Positions 1 to 8,613 of a stretch of 55,990 nt of DNA are shown piece after piece. This DNA is from Patescibacteria group bacterium (lineage in GTDB: Bacteria > Patescibacteriota > Minisyncoccia > Phycocordibacterales > PALSA-1337). Both the position numbers and the translations under genes were made by a program. The DNA is taken from assembly GCA_024654575.1 (NCBI GenBank), contig JANLHG010000020.1:1-55990 (forward strand). Reading direction: 5' to 3'. Under the pieces are notes generated by a model. The model was not told the DNA's origin. It searched no databases and was given only the letters and a program-made list of their open reading frames with translations. Every line of letters starts with the position of its first letter. The stretch's first letter is position 1.

Positions 1-2
1 CT

Positions 3-1589
3 ATTTCTGATGATGAAATTGTTTATAAAGAAAATAAAACAAAACTTTATACGTTCAAGTATTGGAAGGACTTCCCTATCTCCATCGCTACGACTCGTCC
101 TGAAACAAAACTTGGTGACACTGGTATTGCTGTAAATCCAGAAGATATTAGATATAAAAAATATATTGGGAAAGAATTTGAGGGTAATTTCGCTGGTACT
201 AATCTTAAGATAAGAATTGTTTCTGATTCTTCAGTTGATCCAGAATTTGGTACTGGTGCCGTTGGGATTACTCCTGCTCATAGTATGATTGACTACGAAA
301 TTGGCGAAAAAAATAATTTACCAGTTATTCAAGTTATTAATGAATACGCAAGAATATCAATAGATAACCCAGAATTTAAAGATAAAAAAACTACCGAAGC
401 AAGAGATCTTATTATTGAATGGATTAGAAAAGAAAATTTACTTGAAAATGAAGAAGAAATAACTCAAAATATTGCAACTGCTGAAAGAACTGGTGGTGTT
501 GTTGAACCGTTACCTAAATTACAATGGTTTGTAAATGTTAATAAACCAATTCCAGAACGAGATAATAAAACTCTTAAAGACATAATGCGATATGCTGTAC
601 AAAGTAAACAAATAAATATTTTACCAGAATATTTTGATAAAACTTATTTTCATTGGATTGATAATTTGCGTGATTGGTGTATTTCTAGACAAATATGGTT
701 TGGACATCGTATACCAGTTTGGTATAAAGGCGATGAAGTATATTGCGGTATTGAAGCACCAAAAGAAAATGGATGGGAACAAGATGAAGATACACTTGAT
801 ACTTGGTTTTCTTCTGGATTATGGACATTTTCTACACTTGGTTGGCCTGAAAAAACAAAGGATTTGGAATTGTATCATCCCACGAGTGTACTTGAAACTG
901 GTTATGATATTTTATTTTTCTGGGTAGCTAGAATGATTCTTATGTCAGGATATCTTCTTGGCACCGTTCCTTTTAAGACGATATATCTCCATGGTATTGT
1001 TCGTGATGAAAAAGGTCGAAAAATATCAAAATCCCTAGATAATAACGCTGATCCCGTTGATCTTGGTAAAAAATATGGTTCAGATGCTGTCCGTTTAGGT
1101 CTTATTATTGGTACTGGTCCGGGTAATGATTCAAAAATTAGTGAAAATAAATTAAAGGGTTATAAAAATTTTGCCAACAAAATTTGGAATATCGCTCGGT
1201 TTATTTTAAGCACTAATGAAAACGTAGAATATGATGAAAAGTTTAGTGAATATACTGATGAAGATAAAAAATTAATAAAAGATCAGAGTAATTTATTATT
1301 GGAGATTACTAAAGAAATGGATGAGTATAAATTTTATTTAGTAGGTGAAAAGATATACCACTATGTATGGCATACGTTTGCTGATATCATTATTGAAGAT
1401 AGTAAAAATATTTTTGCAGGAATTGATAATTATGCAATTTTATCTAGAAAACAACTCTTATTTCATTCTCTCGGCTTTATTTTAAAAATACTTCATCCTT
1501 TTATGCCGTTTATTACTGAAGAAATTTGGAGTTTATCACCACTTAATAAAAATAAAACACTGCTTCTTGTGGAAAAGTGGCCAATTTAA
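3..1589 (+). CDS. valS: Valyl-tRNA synthetase, C-terminal part (5' end outside window)
   Basis: Frame is open from the window edge: ISDDEIVYKENKTKLYTFKYWKDFPISIATTRPETKLGDTGIAVNP (editing domain), later GRKISKSLDNNADP (KMSKS motif). Confidence 0.95.
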   Translation: MSDDEIVYKENKTKLYTFKYWKDFPISIATTRPETKLGDTGIAVNPEDIRYKKYIGKEFEGNFAGTNLKIRIVSDSSVDPEFGTGAVGITPAHSMIDYEIGEKNNLPVIQVINEYARISIDNPEFKDKKTTEARDLIIEWIRKENLLENEEEITQNIATAERTGGVVEPLPKLQWFVNVNKPIPERDNKTLKDIMRYAVQSKQINILPEYFDKTYFHWIDNLRDWCISRQIWFGHRIPVWYKGDEVYCGIEAPKENGWEQDEDTLDTWFSSGLWTFSTLGWPEKTKDLELYHPTSVLETGYDILFFWVARMILMSGYLLGTVPFKTIYLHGIVRDEKGRKISKSLDNNADPVDLGKKYGSDAVRLGLIIGTGPGNDSKISENKLKGYKNFANKIWNIARFILSTNENVEYDEKFSEYTDEDKKLIKDQSNLLLEITKEMDEYKFYLVGEKIYHYVWHTFADIIIEDSKNIFAGIDNYAILSRKQLLFHSLGFILKILHPFMPFITEEIWSLSPLNKNKTLLLVEKWPI

Positions 1590-1592
1590 TTT

Positions 1593-2291
1593 ATGTCTTC
1601 AATTTCACTAATTTATGCACTTTTGGCTAGCATCGTTCCAGTTTTCTTGTGGCTTTGTTTTTGGTTGAGAGAAGACCGTCTTCATCCAGAACCACGTTTA
1701 TTTATTTTCCTCGCTTTTTTAGGTGGAATGTTAGCTGTTCCAATAGTTTTACCTATTGAACAGTTTGTGAATAATCATTTCAGTGATACCTCAACAATTC
1801 TTTTCTTGTGGGCATTTACTGAAGAATTTACAAAGTACTTTATAGGGTTTGCTTTTGTTTTAAGGAGAAAATTTGTTGATGAACCGATTGATGTAATTAT
1901 ATATATGATTACGATAGCACTTGGTTTTGCAGCGTTGGAAAATACTTTTTTTATATTAAAACCAATTTTAGAAGGAGATGTCGTTCGTACTATTATTACT
2001 AGCGATATGCGTTTTATGGGTGCTACTTTGCTTCATGTCGTATCGTCAGCTATTATTGGTTCTGCTATAGCTCTTTCATTTTTTAAAAATAAAATTATTA
2101 AAATATTTTCGCTGTCTTTCGGTATTATTTTAGCTACTTTTTTTCATATGATATTTAATTTTTTTATCACAAAAGGACAAGTTTCAGATGCTTTCACTGT
2201 GTTTGTGTCTGTCTGGGTTGCTTCAATAATTCTATTGTTGATTTTTGAGAAAGTGAAGTTATTCACACCTGTGCAAGAATCAAATGTGTAG
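1593..2291 (+). CDS. PrsW-family intramembrane protease
   Basis: Multi-TM; LREDRLHPEPR, EEFTKY, ALENTFFI and HMIFNF motifs typical of PrsW. Confidence 0.8.
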   Translation: MSSISLIYALLASIVPVFLWLCFWLREDRLHPEPRLFIFLAFLGGMLAVPIVLPIEQFVNNHFSDTSTILFLWAFTEEFTKYFIGFAFVLRRKFVDEPIDVIIYMITIALGFAALENTFFILKPILEGDVVRTIITSDMRFMGATLLHVVSSAIIGSAIALSFFKNKIIKIFSLSFGIILATFFHMIFNFFITKGQVSDAFTVFVSVWVASIILLLIFEKVKLFTPVQESNV

Positions 2292-2318
2292 TATACTATA
2301 AACATAATAATCTAATTT

Positions 2319-2783
2319 ATGTCAAAAGAAAAAATATCATTTTTTGAACGTCTAACTGGCTCAGTAAAAGCTAGTGATGAAATTGAGGAAAAAGCCTCAA
2401 AAGTAAAAAATAGTTCGAATTGGAGTTTGGAAGAAGAGGAAGAAGAAAAAGATGGGCAACTTACTGTTGATGTTTATCAAACACCTGATGATATTATAAT
2501 AAAAACTATGGTTGCTGGAGTAAAACCGGAAGATTTAGATATTTCTATTACTAGAGACATGGTAACTATCAAAGGAAAGCGAGAAGAAGAAAGAGGTATC
2601 AGAGGAGATGATTTTTTTACGAAAGAACTTTACTGGGGTACTTTTTCTAGAGTTATTACTTTACCTCAAGAAATAGATGTGGAAGAAGCTGAAGCACTCG
2701 AAAGACACGGTCTACTCATAGTTCGTCTTCCAAGAATAGACAAAGGTAGACAAACGAAACTGAAGGTTAAATCAAACGGCTAA
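2319..2783 (+). CDS. Hsp20/alpha-crystallin small heat shock protein
   Basis: VDVYQTPDDIIIKTMVAGVKPEDLDISI...GLLIVRLPR alpha-crystallin core. Confidence 0.9.
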   Translation: MSKEKISFFERLTGSVKASDEIEEKASKVKNSSNWSLEEEEEEKDGQLTVDVYQTPDDIIIKTMVAGVKPEDLDISITRDMVTIKGKREEERGIRGDDFFTKELYWGTFSRVITLPQEIDVEEAEALERHGLLIVRLPRIDKGRQTKLKVKSNG

Positions 2784-2789
2784 TTAATT

Positions 2790-2864
2790 TGGTGCCTGGG
2801 GGCAGAATCGCACTGCCGACCTGTCCCTCTTCAGGGGAACGCTCTACTACTGAGCTACCCAGGC
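2790..2864 (-). tRNA. tRNA-Phe(GAA), CCA encoded
   Basis: Reverse complement GCCTGGGTAGCTCAGTAGTAGAGCGTTCCCCTGAAGAGGGAC...CCCAGGCACCA folds as a cloverleaf; loop CTGAAGA. Confidence 0.93.
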
Positions 2865-2869
2865 AATTT

Positions 2870-3100
2870 TTATTTCAATATATCTTCAATTCCTGTTCCG
2901 CTATAAATCGCCGTGAGTTGATTTACATATGGTTTTATTGCCACATAAGCACCAAAGGAAAACAAAATAATAACAATCCAATATCCGTATTGCATCACTC
3001 TTCCCCACCGCGCCGAACGTTGCATTTTTTTTAAAATGACATTATTCTCTTTTGCAAGAGAAGCGGTTTCTTCTAAAATTTCTCGTTCTTCTGGAGTCAT
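2870..3100 (-). CDS. Small hypothetical single-TM protein
   Basis: ORF with one hydrophobic segment. Confidence 0.55.
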   Translation of the reverse strand: MTPEEREILEETASLAKENNVILKKMQRSARWGRVMQYGYWIVIILFSFGAYVAIKPYVNQLTAIYSGTGIEDILK

Positions 3101-3146
3101 AGAAATAGTATAACAAAAAACGAAAAAAATGCTATAGTTTTTATAT

Positions 3147-3218
3147 GCTCTTGTAGTTCAACGGATAGAACAACCCCGTCCTAAGGGGTAGATGTCAGTT
3201 CAATTCTGGCCAGGAGCA
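3147..3218 (+). tRNA. tRNA-Arg(CCT)
   Basis: GCTCTTG...CAGGAGC acceptor stem, anticodon loop GTCCTAA; CCA not encoded. Confidence 0.9.
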
Positions 3219-3221
3219 CAA

Positions 3222-3458
3222 TTATTTTATCCCTAATGTTGTAGAGAGTTTCTCTTTATCAAAGCCGATAGTGATATCCCCATCAATATCAATAACAGGT
3301 ACACCCATTTGTCCGCTTTTTTCTATCATTTCTTTTCGTTTTTCTGTATCTTCACCTACATTATATTCCGTATATTGAATATTATTTGTCTTAAAAAATT
3401 CTTTAGCTTGATTACAATATGTACAAGTTGGTGTTGAATAAATTGTTACATTTTTCAT
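3222..3458 (-). CDS. Glutaredoxin-family protein
   Basis: MKNVTIYSTPTCTYCNQAKEFF, CxxC, GVPVIDIDG. Confidence 0.9.
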   Translation of the reverse strand: MKNVTIYSTPTCTYCNQAKEFFKTNNIQYTEYNVGEDTEKRKEMIEKSGQMGVPVIDIDGDITIGFDKEKLSTTLGIK

Positions 3459-3471
3459 ATGATTTATTTTT

Positions 3472-3711
3472 TTATCTTTTAATATCTGACATTATACCAT
3501 TATATGCGTTGGCTACGCTTTCTTTGATAAATATCAGCGGACTGTTTCCTTCGGCTACATCTTTTGGTGCATCAATGGAAGCGAATTCCATTTTTATAAA
3601 TGAAAGCCAAATCACAAAAATAATTCCAGTGATCGCTAATGATACCGAAAAAACAACAGTTTTTTTATGGTGATCTGATTTTTTTCTCAAATTTTCAATA
3701 ATTTTACTCAT
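3472..3711 (-). CDS. Hypothetical small membrane protein
   Basis: ORF with one TM segment. Confidence 0.5.
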   Translation of the reverse strand: MSKIIENLRKKSDHHKKTVVFSVSLAITGIIFVIWLSFIKMEFASIDAPKDVAEGNSPLIFIKESVANAYNGIMSDIKR

Positions 3712-3716
3712 AATAT

Positions 3717-4328
3717 TTATTGATTAGCTAAGAGAATTACAACGTCCCCTTCTTTACCATCCAAATCTTTTTTCTTGATAGTTAATTTATCAAGTGGTTC
3801 CGACTTTTCTCCGCTCTCTTTTACGAAAATTTTTAAAGAAGCATCATCGTAATACATAGGAATTATTATTTTTGGTTCAAGTGATACTGCGAATTTATAT
3901 GATTCTGAGGGTGAAAGTATTTCGTTGTTCACTGGTGTAAAAAGAATGTCAATTTCCTCTAAAGCTTCTTTCGTGGAGTTTATTAGGTTGATATCTTTTA
4001 AAGCACCCAAAAAACAAATATTCATACCTTCAAGGGATACTAAATAAATAGTATTAATTCGTTCTTCAACTGATTTTGATAAAAATCCTCTTATAAACAC
4101 CCCTTTAGTTTCATATTCTCCTGGGCCAGAAATAACAAAGGGTTTGGCCTCTCCATGGGATACTTGGTCAATACCATTAAAATCAGGATGATTGGTCGTA
4201 ATAAGAGCAATATCTGCTCCAAAACGACTTGTTTTTAATTTTGAATCTTTGGAAATTGGATTAAAAGCCAATGTCGTATTACCGAATTGTACCTTAAAGA
4301 ATTCTCCACCTTGATATGTAATAATCAT
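3717..4328 (-). CDS. MBL-fold metallohydrolase-like protein (UlaG-like)
   Basis: ITYQGGEFFKVQFGNTTLAFNP...ALITTNHPDF...SGPGEYETKGVFIRG. Confidence 0.75.
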   Translation of the reverse strand: MIITYQGGEFFKVQFGNTTLAFNPISKDSKLKTSRFGADIALITTNHPDFNGIDQVSHGEAKPFVISGPGEYETKGVFIRGFLSKSVEERINTIYLVSLEGMNICFLGALKDINLINSTKEALEEIDILFTPVNNEILSPSESYKFAVSLEPKIIIPMYYDDASLKIFVKESGEKSEPLDKLTIKKKDLDGKEGDVVILLANQ

Positions 4329-4463
4329 AAAATAGATTATAGCATTATTTTAAAACTAGACAAAATCAATATTTCCCCATATACTTGAGCACGTTATTAG
4401 TCACATGCAAGATAACCACGCAAATTGTTTTATTATTAAAAAGCGGAACTTGCGTATAAAAAT

Positions 4464-5597
4464 ATGTTAAAAAAAATAAAAGAAAAGATTTTGGGTGAGC
4501 ATAAAAATGTGGTACAGGCAGAAGTTGAAAAAGAGTCCATAATGACTAAGTTTTTTAACGATTCTTTAACTCCTCCAAATGCTGGAGATGTTGTAGAAGG
4601 TCCCGTTATTGGTATTGAAAAGAGTGTTGTTTACGTTGACCTTAATCCTTACGGGACTGGTATCATTTATGGTAGAGAATATATAAGTGCTAGAGATATT
4701 ATTAAAAAAATTAACATTGGAGATAGTATTGCAGCTAAAATTGTTGATACAAATAATAAAGATGGATATATTGAGCTTTCTCTAAAAGAGGCACGTCAAG
4801 CATTGATTTGGAATGAGGCGGAAAAAGCTATTAATGAAAGAAAAATTCTTGAATTACCTGTTGTTGAAGCTAATAAAGGAGGATTACTTATAGAATGGCA
4901 AGGAATTATTGGTTTTCTTCCAGCTTCTCAATTAAAAACAGAGCATTATCCGCGAGTGGCAGATGGAGATAAAGATAAAATTCTTGAAGAGTTAAAGAAA
5001 TTTGTGGGACAACGAATTGCTGTTTCAATAATTTCTGCTCTTCCCAAGGAAGGTAAGCTTATTTTCTCTGAAAAAAATCCAGTTGAAAAAGATAAAGAAA
5101 AAATTATTGGTCATTATAGCGTAGGCGATACAGTTGAAGGTTCCATAACTGGAATTGTTGATTTTGGTATTTTTGTGAAGATTGAAGATGGATTAGAAGG
5201 ACTTGTTCATATTTCTGAAATTGATTGGTCACTTGTAGAAGATCCTCGCCTATTTTTCAAAGTCGGTGAGAAAGTTGATGTGAAAATCATTGAAATAAAA
5301 GATGGTAAAGTTTCGCTTTCAATTAAAGCTCTTAAAGAAAATCCATGGGTTCATGCAGTCGGAAAATATGAAAAAGAAAAGGTGGTTGAAGGTGTGGTCA
5401 TAAAATTCAATAAACACGGTGCTTTAGCGTCTATAGAAGAAGGTATTGCTGGACTTGTTCATATCTCAGAGTTTGGAAGTGAGGCAAAACTTAGAGAAAA
5501 ACTAGAGCTTGGTAAAAAATATAGTTTCAAAATTACTCTTTTTGACCCTAAGGAACAGAAAATGGCTCTCTCGTTTGTTGATAAAGAGAAGAAATAA
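4464..5597 (+). CDS. rpsA: S1 RNA-binding domain protein (ribosomal protein S1-like)
   Basis: Repeated S1 motifs, e.g. VGDTVEGSITGIVDFGIFVKIEDGLEGLVHISEI. Confidence 0.85.
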   Translation: MLKKIKEKILGEHKNVVQAEVEKESIMTKFFNDSLTPPNAGDVVEGPVIGIEKSVVYVDLNPYGTGIIYGREYISARDIIKKINIGDSIAAKIVDTNNKDGYIELSLKEARQALIWNEAEKAINERKILELPVVEANKGGLLIEWQGIIGFLPASQLKTEHYPRVADGDKDKILEELKKFVGQRIAVSIISALPKEGKLIFSEKNPVEKDKEKIIGHYSVGDTVEGSITGIVDFGIFVKIEDGLEGLVHISEIDWSLVEDPRLFFKVGEKVDVKIIEIKDGKVSLSIKALKENPWVHAVGKYEKEKVVEGVVIKFNKHGALASIEEGIAGLVHISEFGSEAKLREKLELGKKYSFKITLFDPKEQKMALSFVDKEKK

Positions 5598-5600
5598 AAC

Positions 5601-6128
5601 TTACTTATTAAACTCAGTCATTGCTTTTTCACGACCTTCGGCGATTATCATTTCAATCGCTTGAGTAACTCTTTTAGACACTTTTTTCAATTCGACTAGT
5701 TCGGATGGTTTAAATTTACCTAAAATAAGTTCTTCAATTCCCTTTCCATCTTTTGGAAGTTTTAGTTTACCTGAACTAGTTGTTGGGCAAATTCCAACTC
5801 TTATCCTTATGAACTCCTCAGTTTTTATGGTTTTGATTATTGATTCAACTCCCCTATGTCCACCAGCACTTCTGTTGAATGAAATTTTAAACTTCCCTAT
5901 CGGAAAATTGAAATCATCGTGAATGACTATTAATTTTAAAGCTTTCTTTTTATTAGTGATAATTTTTTTTAGAGCCAAACCAGATTTATTCATAAAAGTA
6001 TCAGGAGCAATCAGAGTCATCCCTTTATTTTTTATTTTTTCCAGGCCCTCAAGCATAATACGTCCAGTATTATGCCTAGTATTTACATATTCTTCTCCGG
6101 GATTACCAAGTCCAACAATATACCACAT
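5601..6128 (-). CDS. pth: Peptidyl-tRNA hydrolase
   Basis: YIVGLGNPGEEYVNTRHNTGR, TFMNKSG, IVIHDDFNFPIGKFKI, SAGGHRGVESI. Confidence 0.88.
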   Translation of the reverse strand: MWYIVGLGNPGEEYVNTRHNTGRIMLEGLEKIKNKGMTLIAPDTFMNKSGLALKKIITNKKKALKLIVIHDDFNFPIGKFKISFNRSAGGHRGVESIIKTIKTEEFIRIRVGICPTTSSGKLKLPKDGKGIEELILGKFKPSELVELKKVSKRVTQAIEMIIAEGREKAMTEFNK

Positions 6129-6145
6129 AAAATTAAAATTAATTG

Positions 6146-6174
6146 TTGACTTATTATACTACAAAAGATAAAAT
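6146..6174 (+). promoter_or_regulatory. Putative sigma70-type promoter of lepB operon
   Basis: TTGACT - 17 nt - TAAAAT just upstream of lepB. Confidence 0.5.
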
Positions 6175-6186
6175 CTAAACAATATT

Positions 6187-6762
6187 ATGGAAGTAGAACA
6201 TAAATTTGAGAATAAGAGTCAATTTTTGAAAGAAGTTATACAATTTGTTCTCATTGTTCTGATTGTTGTCCTTCCAATCAGATTTTTTATTGCTCAACCA
6301 TTTGTTGTTAGTGGAGAATCTATGGATTCAACATTTAATAATGGTAATTATTTGATAGTAGATGAATTGAGTTACAGATTTAGTAATCCTAAGCGTGGAG
6401 ATGTGGTAATTTTTAAGTATCCATATGATCAAAAACGGTATTTGATTAAACGATTAATTGGTTTACCTCTTGAAACTGTCAAAATGAAAAGTGGAATTAT
6501 TACTATAGAAAATCAAGATGGTGAATTCGTTTTGTCTGAACCTTATATTGACTCTAAAAACAATCTTTTGTATGGAGATTTGGAAGTTATTCTTCAAGAT
6601 GATGAATATTTTGTTTTAGGAGATAATAGAATAGCTAGTTCTGATTCTAGAATCTGGGGTAATCTTTCAAAAAATCTTATTATTGGAAGGCCGATTATCC
6701 GCCTTTTTCCTTTTAATAGTATAGAAGTTTTGCCTGGTTCATACAATAAATATGTCCAATAA
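6187..6762 (+). CDS. lepB: Signal peptidase I
   Basis: SGESMDSTFNNGNYLIVDELSYRF, RGDVVIFKYP, KRLIGLP, GDNRIASSDSR. Confidence 0.93.
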   Translation: MEVEHKFENKSQFLKEVIQFVLIVLIVVLPIRFFIAQPFVVSGESMDSTFNNGNYLIVDELSYRFSNPKRGDVVIFKYPYDQKRYLIKRLIGLPLETVKMKSGIITIENQDGEFVLSEPYIDSKNNLLYGDLEVILQDDEYFVLGDNRIASSDSRIWGNLSKNLIIGRPIIRLFPFNSIEVLPGSYNKYVQ

Positions 6763-7930
6763 AAATTTAAATGAATCTGCGGAGATAGCTGTTTATTATG
6801 GTTTTAGTCCAATAGAAACTCCAGAAATTAAAAAAGTAGATATTAATAATTGTAAAAATCTATTTTATGATGACGTTGTTGAAGACGAAGGTGAAGAGAC
6901 CGAAACAGTATTACCTCTACATGTTGAAGAAAAATCTTCAATCTTAAGAATCTATGTTGAAAAAAAAATGGATTCCTTACCTCAACCTGTATATTTATAC
7001 ATAAAAGGTAATTTTAAAAATAGCTTAAAGAAAAAAAATAGTTCTTATTCTAGATATTGTGATTTAGAAATAGTTGGCGATTCAAAAAGTATTTCTGAAG
7101 CCATTCTCATTCAGACATCAATAGTTATCTTGGCGAATGAGGGATATAAGGATGTATGTGTAGAAATAAATTCTATTGGAGATAAGGATTCCCAGGCTCG
7201 TTTTCTGAAAGAATTAAATCAATACTATCGAAAAAATGCAAACCAAATACAACCTTGTTGTAAGGAAGCATTAAAGAGTGATGTATTTGAGTTACTTCAT
7301 TGTAAAAATGAAAAATGTCATTTGTTAAAAATGTCTGCACCTAAAACAATCGCCTACCTTGGAGAAGCTAGTCGAGAACATTTTAAAGAAGTTCTTGAGT
7401 ATTTGGAAGCTTTAGATATCCCTTATAGAATAAATAATAACCTTATTGGTAATAGAAAATATTGTTCAGATACGATATTTGAAATTATTGATATGGATAG
7501 TACTTCAAAAGTAAAAAAAACACTTGCGGTTGGTGTCAGATATGATGGATTATCAAAACGTCTTGGTTTTAAAAAAGAGGTGGGAGGAGTCGGTATTTCC
7601 CTACTCATTAAAAGAAAAGCAAAAGAAATTAAAAGAAAAATAAAAACTCCAACACTATATTTTATTCAATTAGGGTTTGAAGCAAAATGTAAAAGTTTAC
7701 AAATTATAGAGATGTTGCGACAAGCTAAAATAGCAGTTTATCACTCACTTGGTAAAGATAAAATGACTGCTCAGATGAATGTATTGGAAAAATTAAAAGT
7801 GACTCATACTTTGCTTATGGGTAAAAAAGAAGCAATAGAAAAAACAATAATAGTAAAAGATATGACAAAACGATCTCAGGAAACAGTTCCTATTAATAAA
7901 CTTGTTGCATATTTAAAAAAAAGGTGTTAG
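6752..7930 (+). CDS. HisRS-like class II aaRS paralogue, probably catalytically degenerate
   Basis: HisRS-like scaffold (VCVEINSIGDKDSQARF, LLHCKNEKCHLLKMSAPKTIAYL, REHFKEVLEYLEALDIPYRIN, VRYDGLSKRLG), but the LVRGLDYY and motif 2 FRxERP residues are not preserved. Confidence 0.7.
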   Translation: MSNKNLNESAEIAVYYGFSPIETPEIKKVDINNCKNLFYDDVVEDEGEETETVLPLHVEEKSSILRIYVEKKMDSLPQPVYLYIKGNFKNSLKKKNSSYSRYCDLEIVGDSKSISEAILIQTSIVILANEGYKDVCVEINSIGDKDSQARFLKELNQYYRKNANQIQPCCKEALKSDVFELLHCKNEKCHLLKMSAPKTIAYLGEASREHFKEVLEYLEALDIPYRINNNLIGNRKYCSDTIFEIIDMDSTSKVKKTLAVGVRYDGLSKRLGFKKEVGGVGISLLIKRKAKEIKRKIKTPTLYFIQLGFEAKCKSLQIIEMLRQAKIAVYHSLGKDKMTAQMNVLEKLKVTHTLLMGKKEAIEKTIIVKDMTKRSQETVPINKLVAYLKKRC

Positions 7931-7941
7931 CATAGCCAAAT

Positions 7942-8193
7942 ATGATAAATGTAGAAGTCAGCAGAAATAATAATGAAAATAGTGTAAGTATAATTCGCCG
8001 ATTTACCAAAAGAGTACAAGGTTCAGGTGTACTCCCTAGGGTTAGAGGTATTAGATATGCTTCTAGAAAACTTTCTTATTATAAAACAAAAATGAAAACC
8101 TTGAAGTCTATCAAGAGAAAGTTGGAAATAGAAGAATTGATTAAACTTGGGAAAATGCAAGAAAAACCGAGTAAATTTATTAAAAAGAAATAA
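7942..8193 (+). CDS. rpsU: 30S ribosomal protein S21-like (bS21)
   Basis: Small basic protein VEVSRNNNENSVSIIRRFTKRVQGSGVLPRVRGIRYASRK. Confidence 0.7.
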   Translation: MINVEVSRNNNENSVSIIRRFTKRVQGSGVLPRVRGIRYASRKLSYYKTKMKTLKSIKRKLEIEELIKLGKMQEKPSKFIKKK

Positions 8194-8579
8194 TGATTGA
8201 AGAGTCTTTTACTTTAAATAAATCTCTAAAAGGCAAGCTCCCACGCTTGCCTTTTGAGTTAATAAAAAATGAAATATTAGGTAAAAAATACATTCTCACT
8301 CTTAATTTTGTATCTAATGATGAATCTCAAAAATTAAATATGAAATATAGAAACAAAAATGAGCCGACTGATATTTTGAGTTTTCCTTTAAGTGATAAAG
8401 AAGGAGAAATATATATTGATCTAGCATCAAGTAAAAAAGAGATGAAAAAATTTGGGAGAAAATTTGATAATTTTATAGGTTTTCTTTTTATACACGGATT
8501 AGTTCACCTTAAAGGATTTGATCATAGTGATAAAATGGAAAAAGAAGAAATTAGATATAGAGCACTTTTCAACATATAA
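8193..8579 (+). CDS. ybeY: Endoribonuclease YbeY (rRNA maturation)
   Basis: NEPTDILSFPL and HGLVHLKGFDH metal motif. Confidence 0.92.
   Translation: MIEESFTLNKSLKGKLPRLPFELIKNEILGKKYILTLNFVSNDESQKLNMKYRNKNEPTDILSFPLSDKEGEIYIDLASSKKEMKKFGRKFDNFIGFLFIHGLVHLKGFDHSDKMEKEEIRYRALFNI
8228..8255 (+). repeat. 11-bp-stem perfect inverted repeat inside the 5' part of ybeY
   Basis: AAAAGGCAAGC-TCCCAC-GCTTGCCTTTT. Confidence 0.9.
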
Positions 8580-8613
8580 AAAATTAAATATGCGTTATAA
8601 TAGATATATATCT

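Noticed and set aside
634-927. 97-aa plus ORF
   Set aside because: Overlaps valS in another frame; no independent support.
2789-3034. 81-aa plus ORF
   Set aside because: Translates antisense tRNA-Phe and the opposite strand of a small ORF.
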